Origin: Pyrenochaeta sp. MPI-SDFR-AT-0127
Lineage: Eukaryota > Ascomycota > Dothideomycetes > Pleosporales > Cucurbitariaceae
Length of the DNA stretch: 64,000 bases
NCBI GenBank assembly: GCA_020747015.1
Contig: JAGTJM010000025.1
Location: 1-64,000 of the forward strand
Reading direction: 5' to 3'
Below, one piece after another: positions 11,684 through 23,044 of this stretch. The position numbers were made by a program, and so were the translations under genes. Below the pieces are notes generated by a model. It was not told the origin of the DNA and searched no databases. It saw nothing but the letters and a program-made list of their open reading frames with translations. Position 1 is the stretch's first letter. Each line of letters starts with the position of its first letter.

Positions 11684-13241
11684 ATGAAGTGTTTTGCCGT
11701 TCGTACACTGTTCGCGTTCATCGCGTTGGCACTTGCATCTCTTACTACAGCACATGCAATTGCAATACCCGACTCTCCTGAGGCACTCGCTGCTATTGAG
11801 CCGCGAGCAGGGACTTGTGATGTTGTAGTCAAAATCGTCAATGTCCTCAAGCTCTTCAAAGCGACACCATTCTGCTCAAAGTTCCTCTCTATAAAGCCCA
11901 CAACAACAACTTTGACCAAAACCCAAACAGTTACGACCGCTGCTGCGCCAGCTACCACCGTAGTGGCTACCGTTACAGTGCCAACATCAACCAGGTAGAG
12001 TGACAGTGTGTACGACAATGGAAAGGGGTTGCTAACGCCGCTGTGAAGCACTGCCACGGTAACAACTACCGATACTTCAGCAATCACCACATCTACTACC
12101 AATAATGTGGTGACTGCGACAAGCAATACAGTGGTGACAGTTACAAATCCCACTCAGACGGTACGTAGGCTCCTGAACACGACCTGGATGTCTTCGGGCA
12201 ACTTGCATAGAGCACGAGTGACTTGGATTGCTTCGAAGACGTTGCCAGGGCGGTTCAAGAAGTCGCTCTTCCCTTGTCAAGATCTTTGCCATCACTAACT
12301 TAATCCATTTGTTCAGGTCACCGTCACTGTCGATCCTCCAGCCAAGCGAGCCGTAGAGGTGCTCGAAGAGCGCGCTGAACCCATACCAGCATGGCTTAAA
12401 GCATTCAAGGCTTCGGCTATCTCGTCTGCTTGCAAGTGTTTGTCGATTCCCACGCCGACTGCAACTGTTACATCAACTGCCACCCAGTCAGTCTTGACCA
12501 CTGGTACCATATCTGTGACATCTACTACAGGAACCGTAACAGTAACGACTACGACATTGACCACATCATCAACAAGACTGACGGTCGTCACCGAACCAAG
12601 CACCACGACTACCGTTGTGAGCAGTACTGTCACACTCTCACCTACACAGACAGTGACGTGCGTGTCGTGCACTGGAAATTCGAATCTAGTCGCCAATGGT
12701 GGTTTCGAATCTGGATCGTCTGGCAGTCAGGTCGATAATTGGAGCCTTTCTGACACTGGTGGTGGCGTTATTCTTAGGCTGAGAACCACCCCATTTTCTG
12801 GGGGACTTTATTACTTGTAAGCTCCTACACACGCGCTCGCATGACAAACTCTGGTTGACACGCATACCTTACAGATGGTACAATTCCGACCCTGGGCCGT
12901 CGACGGGTTCCGCCGTCCAGACGCTGAATGTGTGTCCAAATCGAAGTTATGTGCTCCGCTTCACGCTCTTCGCGTCCCACGGAGGCATACCATCTAACCC
13001 GCAAACCACACTTATCAGCATCACCATTGGTGGAAGGCTTGTTTGGGGCCCTGCCAAGGTTTGCCCGTCGGTCTCTGATTGCATGCTCGACGAGGGATCG
13101 GATTACTATAGGGCAATCACTGTGCCAGTTGGTAGTTTCGAGACTTGTAACCCTCAATTCCGTGTACTTTTCGAGAGCAACGTGCCGCGGGGCGTCCAGC
13201 AGTGGAACGCTGCTATAGATGGAATTTCATTGACGCCTTGA
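11684..13241 (+). CDS. Secreted Thr-rich protein with a C-terminal carbohydrate-binding-like domain
   Basis: Predicted 429 aa from four exons: 11684-11994, 12049-12160, 12317-12816 and 12875-13241. All three introns have GT/AG ends and branch-like CTAAC or TTGAC, and the four exons total a whole number of codons. The N-terminus is a signal peptide ending near HAIA. Two short Cys modules (around FCSKFLSIKP and SSACKCLSIPTP) each precede a Thr/Val-rich linker, so the front half looks internally duplicated. The last 160 residues begin LVANGGFESG and contain several Cys and a DGISL ending, typical of jelly-roll CBM4_9-like domains in fungal wall proteins. A cell-wall or extracellular role is likely; no enzyme motif was seen. 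It lies between the two NLR genes. Confidence 0.8.
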
Positions 13242-14154
13242 TTCACGTAAACCATAGCATTGGTATGCGTGGAGATTGATAGGGTAATCGTGGAGTTAAT
13301 GAGGATGATGCAGGCAAGAAAATCGTAGATCCTGTGAGGTCACTCACGGCGTATTGAGACACACTGTGTAGCGAGGCAACACAAATGGTTTTGAACATAA
13401 CAAATTCAAAAGAAAGTTAACAGAAAAACATATTTTCGTAATGACAACCCCATAATACAAAGCCTTATTTCTCTTAATATCTTTCAAGAATATGCTATGC
13501 TTGCCAGATAATACAAGAACTTGCTCTAAGCGTGCGCAACTACCTCACTTTAGCTAGCAGTAGCTCCGTAAATAGTTTATATATCCTGACAAAGTCAGTT
13601 AAATTATTGCGCAGCATATGGTCATCCTATCCGAAGAGTTGCGCCAGGAGTTGAAACGTACATGTGCGTTTGTGCTGATTTTCAAGTCCCCCGACTGGAA
13701 TGGAAAGATGTGAGAACCTCGAGTAATTGGCTTGAAGCAGCTTAGCCTTCTACGCACGAGTGACCCGGAGCAACCATCGACAGCATAGCTCAGACTGAAG
13801 TCCGCTTGCGACTGAAGCTTCAACACATTTTATAAAATACAAGATCCATGCAAACGACAGTACACTTTAATGGTCATCGGTTTTGTCCGGCCCGCCAGGT
13901 GGACCTCACTGCCGCGAAACCCTGTCCAATCTGTCGGCTGCGACTGGTCAGCACTCACCCTACACTAGCTCTCAACTGCAGCCTACAGTACGGGCATGTA
14001 GCTCCTCTTGATACATGCACAACTACCCTGATGCCCAACCCAGCCTACTCAACCTTCTCAGTCGGCGCGGCAGCGCATATAAGGCTAACAGCAAATTTCC
14101 CTCTTCATTCTCTCCTCGCGTTAACGAGCAAGTGCAACTCGCGCAAATCAAGAC
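13242..14154. other. Intergenic, upstream of the patatin-NLR gene
   Basis: About 0.9 kb. No coding frame is supported. A TATA-like CATATAAGG lies at about 14076-14085, some 70 bases ahead of the ATG at 14155, and is the best promoter candidate for the patatin-NLR gene. The first half is AT-rich. Confidence 0.45.
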
Positions 14155-17100
14155 ATGGAACAGGCCACGCCCAATCCCCTCGACAGCAAAGGGCTCTGCC
14201 TGCTGTCCCTCGATGGCGGCGGTGTGCGCGGCCTCTCGACGCTCTATATCTTGAAAGGCATCATAGACCGACTGAACCACGAACGCAAGATGGAGGCCAT
14301 GCCTCCAGTGAAGCCATGCGAAGTATTTGACCTTATCGGCGGGACGAGCACTGGCGGGTAAGTAAATATGCTCCTTCACGAGCGTGGCTGACGCTCTGTC
14401 GCAACAGACTGATTGCCATCATGCTTGGTCGGCTTGAAATGGACGTAGATACCTGCATCACCGCATACAGCGATCTCGCAGCAGCCGTCTTTGACGAGGA
14501 ACTACGTTGCAATCCAGTCAACATTAAAGGCCATGTCAAGCAGCCACTCGATTCTGAGAGACTAGAGAATGCAATCAAAAATGTGATAGTGCAGAGCGGT
14601 GCGTCCGAGACAGACCTCCTTAATGATGGGACTAAACGCGGATGTCAAACGTAAGTGCTCGCCCCACAGATGAGTGCAGATCTGACAAGGACAGCTTTGT
14701 GTGTTCTATCGATAATGATACGAAGAATATAGTCCGTCTCCGAAGCTACAGCCTCCCCGATGAACCGAGCATTCGCGCGACGATCTGCCAGGCCGCACTC
14801 GCTACATCAGCTGCCACAGGCTTCTTCAATCCTGTTAGCTTTGGAGATCGCACGTTCACCGATGGTAGATTAAGCGCAAATAATCCAGTAGATGAGGTAG
14901 AAGGAGAAGCAGCCAACATCTGGTGCTCGGAAGCGGAAGAATTGCAGCCGCTACTGAAGTGCTTCATCTCGATCGGGACGGGAATCCCAGGCAAGAACGC
15001 ATTTGAAAACAGTAAAGTTAAGTTCCTCGGCAAGATGGTAGTACAGATTACAACGGAGACGGAGGCGAAGGAAAAGGAATTCATCGCCAGGTGGCTGAGT
15101 TATTTTGATAAGAAGCGGTATTTTCGCTTCAATGTTGAGCAGGGGCTACAGAATATCGGGCTTCAGGAATATAATAAGAAGGGTAATATTGAAGCGGCTT
15201 CGGAGGAGTATCTCACGCATATGGAACAGAAGCTCCGCATGCGAAACTGTATCGACAACCTGAGGCTAAAGCAGAGTGCGTTTATTCAAGACCTTTCGTA
15301 GACAAAATAAACATTAAGCTAACATTCGATAGGCACGGCAGCGACTGATCTCTCCTACTTTATTGCAGTAAGCAGTACGACTTTCTACGCGAATTACCCT
15401 TGACGGCATATAGGAGTTCAACGCACAGCGCTCTACAGCGCTCTACAATAGTACGTCCCTCTTTGGTCTCTGAACTGCTAGAGCTGAATATTGTGTAGCA
15501 TCACGGACGGAAGCAGCATGGATTGTTCCTTTTCAGAGGAATCCGCATTTTGTTGGTCGGAGCGCAGAAATCGCCCAGGTTGATGCCATGCTTTCTAGCG
15601 AAAGTCGCTGCGAGCGAGTTGCCATTATTGGTCTTGGCGGCGTCGGGAAGACACAAATCGCACTCGAATTCGCCTACCGGCTGCGAGAAAGGCAGCCAGA
15701 CTGTTCGGTGTTCTGGATACCGGTAACCAATGTCGATAGCATGCTAGAAGCGTACGTAGAGATTGGCCAGCAGCTTCGGATCCCTAGTCTTGGACAAAAG
15801 AAGGCAGATATAGGAAAGCTCGTTCAACATAGGCTGAGTCTAGAAAGCTCTGGTAGCTGGCTATTGGTGTTCGACAATGCCGATAATATCGACCCTGGCT
15901 GTCGAATCAATCATCTACCAAAGAGCAAACGCGGATCTATTCTGTTCACGACGCGAAGCCGAAAGGCGGCGATACAGCTCGCCGGCAAGAACTTAGTCTC
16001 GATTAGTGAGATGGATGAGCCCGTAGCGAACGGCTTGTTGGCGAAATCCTTGATTAACCCAAACCTATTAGCCGACAGGAAAGCTACCATAGATTTGCTC
16101 CAGAAACTTACCTATCACCCTCTTGCAATCATCCAAGCTGCTGCATATATTAATGAGAATAAAATCACACTGGCAGAATATACGGCGCTTCTTGACGACA
16201 CGGAGCAGCATATGGTTGAACTCCTTAGTGAAGATTTTGAGGACGAAGGACGATACGTGGATAGTAAAAACCCAGTTGGGTGCACCTGGCTCCTATCATT
16301 TGAGCAAATCCGGAACTGTAAGCCGCTAGCGGCAGAGTACTTATCATTCATGTCGTGTATAGATGCGAAAAATATTCCGCAGTCTCTCCTCCCGCTAGCA
16401 GAGTCAGCGAAAAAGGGCGTTGATGCTATTGGCATGCTCATCGCCTACTCTTTCATTACCAAACAGAAGGAAGGTCAGCTCTTAGACCTGCATCCGCTCG
16501 TACATCTTGCGGCAAGAAACTGGCTTCGGGCGAACGGCACTCTCAGAGTATGGGAAGCCACTGCTCTAGCACGACTAGAGAAGGTGTTACCGGATAATGA
16601 CCACACGAATAGGAGCATCTGGAGAATGTACCTACCGCACGCACGATATGCTTTAAAGATTGACACAAACGGATTAGACGTGGAAAAAGCGGGACTGCTT
16701 TGGAAGTTTGCCGTATGCACCTACAGCGATGGAAGGTATGATGAATCAGAACAGGCATTCGTGCAAGTAATGGAGATCTTCGAGAGGGTGTATGGGGAGG
16801 AGCATCCGAACACGCTAGCTAGCATAGCGAACCTAGCATCAACCTTCGCGAGTCAGGGGCGATGGAAAGAGGCTGAAGAGCTACAAGTAAAAGAACTAGG
16901 AGTATGCTCAAGGGTGTTTGGGGATGAGCATCCCAACACGCTAACCAGCATGGGCAATCTGGCGTCGACCTTCATGAGTCAAGGGCGATGGAAGGAGGCT
17001 GAAGAACTGAACATGCAGGTGATAGAGATAAGAAAGAGGGTGCTTGGGGAGGAGCACCAAGATACGTTAGCCAGCATGGGCAACCTGGTGTCGACCTTCA

Positions 17101-20100
17101 TGAGTCAAGGGCGATGGAAGGAGGCTGAAGAACTGAACATACAGGTGATAGAGATAAGAAAGAGGGTGCTTGGGGATGAGCACCAAGACACTTTAGCCAG
17201 CATAGGTAACCTGGCGTCGACCTTCATGCTTCAAGGGCGATGGAAGGAGGCTGAAGAACTGAACATACAGGTGATAGAGATAAGAAAGAGGGTGCTTGGG
17301 GATGAGCACCAAGACACGTTAGCCAGCATAGGCAACCTGGCGTCGACCTTCATGCTTCAAGGGCGATGGAAGGAGGCTGAAGAGCTAGAGATGCAAGCGA
17401 TAGAGACGAGAAAGAGGGTGCTTGGGGAGGAGCATCAAGACACGCTAACTAGCATGGATAACCTGGCGTCGACGTACAAGAATCAAGGGCGGACGGAGGA
17501 GGCTGAAGAACTGAGCATGCAGGTGATGGAGACAAGGAAGAGGGTGCTTGGGGAGGAGCATCCAGAAACGTCAGGGATTAGGAAGACACTAACATTGTCA
17601 TTGCAAGAGATAGAACAGCTGCATCCTTTGCTCAAATCACAGCTACGAGATAAAGGCCTATGGAGCCAATCGCCACGAAACAGAAGCCTTGCCGGGTCAT
17701 ACAGTGATTCAGATGTATCGGACGTCTCTAGTATCTGGTCAACGGTATCATCAAAATACTCAGCATCATCTACTCATTCTGTACCAGAGATAAGACAAGG
17801 GGCGGCAGAGCATCTTGCAGAAGCGATATGGAACGACTCGGACATAAGGGCCCTATACGAAGAGGGCGCCTTGAGGTATGAGAAGACTAGACTTCTCAGA
17901 AACAACGATAAATTACTCAAAAGACTCTTCAAAAATCTCCGCAAAATCTCTAGTTCGGACCATCATCTAGCGACAATCAGGATACTTCGAGATAATCGTC
18001 AGCGAGCAATAGTCAATGACCTTCTGTACAATGCTGCAAATCAATCACGTGCCGAAGACAGAAACGTCATAGAGAGTTTACGGCTACGAAAAGCGGACAG
18101 ACAATTTAGCCTCAATCGATATCTTTCTTCGAATACTAGGACAACTCCGAGTATTGACACAAATTCAGGCACCGGAGAAGTTGACACGGATAGAGCTCGA
18201 TCAAAGGAAGACCAAAACGATATCGCCAGCGATTCAAGTGATTCAAAAAACTCTTCTGATGACGGGCAGGCTTCATATGGCGCGTTTAGGGGCCGCACCA
18301 TACCAGACAAAAACCCGGAGCCTCTTGAATCAGTAATGAAGTTTCTGATGACAACCCAACCATTCTTTCAATTTAAAGTCGATCTGCGCCAATTTATCTT
18401 TCCTCCCACGACTCTCGCTGCAGCTTTGGATGCTGGCAAAACGAAGCTCGTTCACAGGATGATCGTGAATGATTTCGAAAGACATGCTACTGGCGACTTC
18501 TCGTGGCTTCGAGATCTGAAAGACACTGGCTTCAGCAGCTACGAAATCGCGGATATCTTGATAGAAGATCTAACAGATGCGCCATGGATCCGTTACGAAT
18601 TACCGGAACAGACAGCCTTGAAGTTAGATCCTGGCAAACATCTTCATCAGTGTGCACATTTTATGTGCCGAGGGAGTGTCAATATGCCAAGACTTCTAAC
18701 CAAGCAGAAAATCTCCCTTGGCCTTGCAAGTTCATCAAATATGCAACGTACTGTACAAGAATTTTGTGGTTTGGGAGGAGTACTTCCTTGCTCTGACAAT
18801 AAAGCAACATGGGGCGGCACGGTCCATTTTGACCATGCGATGGATATGGCGAAAATCTCATATGCGTTACAAAATGATTATACTACAGCGGAAAGCCAGC
18901 CTACCCTTAACCGGACGATCAATGCCCTAGATCAGTTTCTGTCCGCAGTGAGCACGGTCCAGGCCGCTAATCAATGTTGTGACTCCTTCACCGTGTTAGT
19001 GCATAGGCCTGCAGCCAACACTGAATTCGAATTCAGCGCTGTGGAACTGTACCGTCTTGAGTTCCAACTAGCCTTAAATCTTTCAAAAGATCTGAAGCGC
19101 CTCTTCGGCACATCACAATCTAAATCACTGGAGCTCGAATGTGCTTACACCGCTGCGATCAATATTGTTGGTGTACTGCTTCCAGCAGGACAGCTGCTCT
19201 CCGAAACCAAGACATTCGACTATGTTGTCCATTTGTGCGCCGTTACAGTTCAATTTCTTTGTATAGGTCTTCTTTCATATAGCCAGGCTCACATCTCTCC
19301 TCTGCAGCCATTTTTCTTGAACCATACCTTAACCGAGATTCAGCTTTTAGGCGGTGGGGAGTCAGAGTCGATAGCTATAGCTGCTTGTCTTGTACAGCTT
19401 TCTTGCATTGGAGAAATGACCAAAGGGCCAGTCATAGCATTCACCAGCTCGGTGTTGCCCTTAGAGGGGGATATATCTACAAGATACGACATGTTAGCAT
19501 CTACTGAGGATATCTTGGACACATTTGGGCCGGGCAAATTAGTCTTCCCGACGCCTGGAACAGTGCAGCCCTGCGCCGTTTCTATTAGAGGTGGCTTAAT
19601 CACCGCGAATGGGGGCGGCTCTAAAACCTTCCACTGGGGCCAAGAACAGCAACTACACCATTCTCGGCAATTTGACCCCACAGAAAAGCTTCTAATTGGC
19701 GTTTCATGGAAGGTGAATATTAGTTGTACATTCGATGAGAAAAGCTGCAGAAACCAGGTAGCACTCGAGCAGTTGGGAACAGGCTCGGGCTCTTGGGAGC
19801 TGAAAGAGCAACAAAATGGGTTACAAGGGGGCCTCTACGTTACTGGCACGTATAACAGTGTATACTGCAAAATCGCCGGGACGACTCTGAAAGAACGAGT
19901 GTTAGGAAAAGCAGACGATATGCTACTCCTAGACCTAGAAGATACTTGGGGTGTTCAAGTAAGCGTCTGCACTGCAGTGGCATGCAGAGTACCGTTGAGG
20001 ACTCTTCTTGTGGATGTGCTGCCGATCTTTGCAAAGGCAGATGCGCTTACTTGGTCCGAATGGGAACATATTCAGAAGAGCCACGATATCGTTGCCAAGT

Positions 20101-20750
20101 TAAAGTTGCCAAACTTTATCGATTTTGTAGGGCAGCTCGATGAGAGGGCTCAAAAATATCTCATCGCCAAAATTCGCGGTACACTCGAAGTCCTCCGGCA
20201 TACCGGTATTAGCAAGGACCAGAAATACTTTACCGTTGCTTGGCCTCATGATAGAGATGTTCAGAGAGGAATAAAAATCGCGTGCGAAAAGGAGAGTTAC
20301 TGGGCACGAATACTATCTGATACCTCGGATTGTGCTACGTTTGCTTACATGTCGTCCCGGTGTCTTGAGTCTAGACATTGCAGATGTAGCGGCAATAAAC
20401 CTATTTGGCAGAACACCGCGAAACTCCTCATCACAGCTGTCAGTTTACACCAATGTATGAAAGCTCATATTTCTACCAGTGCAGGTATAAGTTCAATGTC
20501 GCCATGGACGTTGTGTCATGACGAGCGGTATATCATTGGGACCAATGATATCTTTCTCAAAGTCGAGGTGCACAAACCATCAACTTCCGAGTACGCGCTA
20601 CTGCGTCCCACTATACTCAAGTTTCCTTCGAAATATGGAAAACGAATTCTCGAAAAGATAGCAGAGAAAGCAAGTAACGTTGCAAGACTGCGAGAGAGGC
20701 AAAAGCCGGAAGACAAAGCTGAGAATGTACTTGTAACATGCCATATTTAA
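14155..20750 (+). CDS. Patatin-NB-ARC-TPR protein with a very long unrecognised C-terminus
   Basis: Predicted 2116 aa from six exons: 14155-14357, 14408-14650, 14695-15275, 15333-15367, 15414-15450 and 15499-20750. All five introns (44-57 bp) are canonical and keep phase. Residues 1 to about 340 form a patatin-like phospholipase with oxyanion-hole GGGVRG (21-26), nucleophile Ser65 in GTSTG, and Asp205 in DGR. The NB-ARC module opens with VPFQRNPHFVGR (about 374-386) and has P-loop GLGGVGKT (about 411-418). Seven TPR units span about 780-1063. A Ser-rich linker and about 1050 further residues follow, with no domain I recognise; they include a Cys/His-rich patch near the end. Patatin-NLRs such as Neurospora PLP-1 drive germling-regulated death with the SNARE SEC-9; no SEC-9 gene is seen here. 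The lipase and ATPase motifs look intact. The 5.25-kb last exon is intronless. Confidence 0.87.
16737..17618 (+). repeat. Seven tandem 126-bp TPR-coding units in the patatin-NLR gene
   Basis: Units start at 16737, 16863, 16989, 17115, 17241, 17367 and 17493. The core is WKEAEEL...RKRVLG(E/D)EHxDTL. Units 4 and 5 (17115-17240 and 17241-17366) encode the same 42 residues and differ at two bases, so they arose by very recent duplication or gene conversion. The last unit decays after EEHPETSG. Confidence 0.92.
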
Positions 20751-20772
20751 TGGAATTCCGACCTGCATGTCT

Positions 20773-20985
20773 AATCGAGTGTCAAAGTTCAGGAATCAAG
20801 TGCGGTGAAAGGAGGCTGAAGAGCTGGCGGTGCAAGTGATAAAGACGAGGAAGAGCGTGCTTGGGGAGGAGCATCCAGACACGCTGACCAGCATAGCTAA
20901 TCTGGCTTCCACATTAAAGTCCCAAATCCGTGACGAAGAGGCCTCTCGTTCGAAGTTCAGCCGGTTCAATGCGAGTCAAGCGTGA
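20773..20985 (+). pseudogene. Broken TPR-NLR C-terminal fragment
   Basis: In one frame, 20773-20985 reads as the end of one TPR unit, a full further unit (KEAEELAVQ, then GEEHPDTLTSIANLAST) and a short tail with LKSQIRDEE ending at TGA 20983-20985. The codon that is Trp in living units (before KEAEEL) is TGA at 20806-20808, so the frame is dead. The upstream edge is eroded and may reach the stop of the patatin-NLR gene at 20750. The tail motif LKSQIRD resembles LKSQLRD just after the TPR array of the intact gene, so this is a second copy of that junction. It is most likely the remnant of a duplicated NLR 3' end. Confidence 0.85.
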
Positions 20986-23044
20986 AACTAGTGTCAGCAA
21001 CGATAAATCACGACTGAGCTGCTTCAAACCAGGCGCTCAAATCTTCCTCATCTGTCCATTCTAGCAAGCAGACTAGAATCAGCTCAGAAGCACAGTAACA
21101 TCTCAGAATTGAGCACAACTCTCGGACTAGCCTCACCACATATCAAGCTATAAGTCAGTGAAGCTGTATTACGATTCATAAAAGCTCTAAGTTATGGATC
21201 TATTGCCGGCCGAAGTAAAGCGGTCAGGCAATAGTCGTAACAACGTATTGTATTACACAGTAAGCATAATATAGTATCTAAAGTTATAAAGAGAAAACAA
21301 CATTTATATTATAAAGTCGCTATGCTGAGGATATCTTTATCTCTAGCTGGCTGTAGAGTTTACGTGTTGAGAAACAGTTTTTGTGTCTCGCCACACAGTG
21401 TTTCTCGCTACGCAGCGACGGACATTGGAATGAATATATCAAACTAAGTTTTGTTTTGGCCCATGCGGAACCTGACGTGGGTGATGTGGAGGTTCACATC
21501 AGGGTAGTGCTTGAAATGCCCCGCGAGGAACATTGTGGGTCGTTTCGTCTCCTTTTCGCAACCGCTGAGCTCTTCATCCCATCAACATTCCACCGTCTCA
21601 TCGAGCATCGCGCACCGCGCAGTCGCAACCAGATCCAGCCTTTCTATTAATCTGCAAAACTTTGCTTGTATTAGTTTTCAGCTTGCGCACGAGATACTGC
21701 GGATACATGAGGCGCTACTTTCCATCAGTTTCACGTAAACGTGTTCGAGCCGCGATCCACGGCGATTTGTTATTTTCTCGCCATGATCGAACCGCGCATT
21801 CTCTTTATTTTTATTTCTCGTCCTCGGTGGAACGTACTCCCTTCAATGATGCCCTGGTCATCTGTGATGCGACGGCCTGCAAAAGCCGGACCAAGGTTAA
21901 CCTCGAGTCTGTTCACCTCAAAGCTTTCATGCAAATGGCAATACCTGCGTACCTTCAGCATTTCCTACTCATTAGCTACATTTCTCATGCACTCATTGAC
22001 TTCTCTGTTTCTTTCATGTCCTTGTTTGTTGGCCTTTTGTCTCTTTATTTCTTTGTCGCACTGTTCCGTCCTCTGTCACTTTGGTGCACGCATCTTACCT
22101 GATGGTGAAAGCCATCTCCCATTCATGATCCTATCGCAGAGATTTGTCAGATTGAAGCGCTTTCCAAGGTTCAAACTTCCGTCTAGCACGCGACCGCAAA
22201 GTCCAAGGGTGAGTATGAATGGTCAAGATCACGCGCGACTTGCAGCCATCCCTTGGCTGCATTCACTTACCTGCCGCTCGAGACTACTCTAAGTGGCTCA
22301 GACTTCTTTGTTCGATTTGTCAAGCTGTCTCGTTGGCTACCATTCAGCGCTGGTGTGACTACTTTCCACAACGTCGGACTTGGTGGGTAGACTTGGAGGA
22401 GCGCGATCTAGCTGGAAGCGCCCCGCCGACGACTCCAAGTCGCAATGTCTTTTCATTTTTGCATCATTTACCCCAATTTGGAGTTCATCTGACCACTGAA
22501 ACACCATCTTCATCTCATTTCCGTGGTTCTGTTCCTGAGGCACCTTGGTGTTTCAGTGTGTGCGTCCTCATTTTACCGCCCATATCCATGTTTCACCCCA
22601 CAGAGTGTCATTTAAAGACCGGCACAACCTCGAGAATCCAATGCCCCGACAACGACTCCCTTACCGTGACGTCGCAGTCGCCCAAACGGCGCCGTTGCCA
22701 AGCCGCTAGAGCGTCTCCTGGGCAGGCACGCCCGCAAGGCCAGGCACAGGTACCACAACAGCATAAGGCCGCTCGCCAACATCCCTTGCTTGCTCTTCCT
22801 CTCCACCAGCCTCCTTTTACAGTCTCTACCGTTTCCTTCTGTTCGAAGCTTCTCAATTCGGCCCAGCCCGACTTCCTTTCTTTCTCCAGCTGCGGGCGGC
22901 AGTCAATCACTGATTACTTCCAGCACCTGGCTCTCTCCGTGCTGCATTGACTGCGCTTTGATCGAATACAATCACACCCACTCAACTGACGCCTTACGTT
23001 GTATTTTCTTCAAAGCATTCCATAACACTCGCTTCATCCCCACC
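20986..23044. other. Intergenic, long upstream region of the GH17 gene
   Basis: About 2.1 kb. The first 400 bases are AT-rich and contain an inverted repeat at 21200-21234. From about 21.5 kb to the start of the glucanase gene the plus strand is pyrimidine-rich (many C/T runs), as in leaders of strongly expressed fungal genes. A 243-codon open frame at 22219-22950 has low-complexity composition and no support. Confidence 0.5.
21200..21234. repeat. Small inverted repeat
   Basis: CTATTGCC (21200-21207) and GGCAATAG (21227-21234) form a perfect 8-bp inverted repeat around a 19-base loop, in AT-rich DNA behind the broken TPR fragment. It could be a transcript-end hairpin or chance. No target-site duplication was seen. 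Confidence 0.4.

Noticed and set aside
11299..12153. 284-codon minus-strand frame rich in Val/Thr
   Set aside because: It is antisense to the Thr-rich exons of the secreted protein gene; the repetitive composition creates the frame.
6331..13375. Shared TGAGGTCACTCAC at 6331-6343 and 13335-13347, and an ACACTGTGT(A/G)GCGAG-like match near 13361 and (inverted) 21387
   Set aside because: Matches this short are expected by chance in 64 kb, and there is no longer alignment or target-site duplication to make them transposon ends.
15276..15368. Ending the patatin gene at the TAG at 15299-15301 as a separate protein
   Set aside because: Four consecutive canonical splice sites with matching phases link it to the NB-ARC exon, and the NB-ARC frame has no start of its own before its first motif.
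22219..22950. 243-codon open frame upstream of the GH17 gene
   Set aside because: Pyrimidine-rich composition, no domain, no conserved-looking blocks, and it ends just before the leader of GH17. Best explained by C/T-rich promoter DNA.
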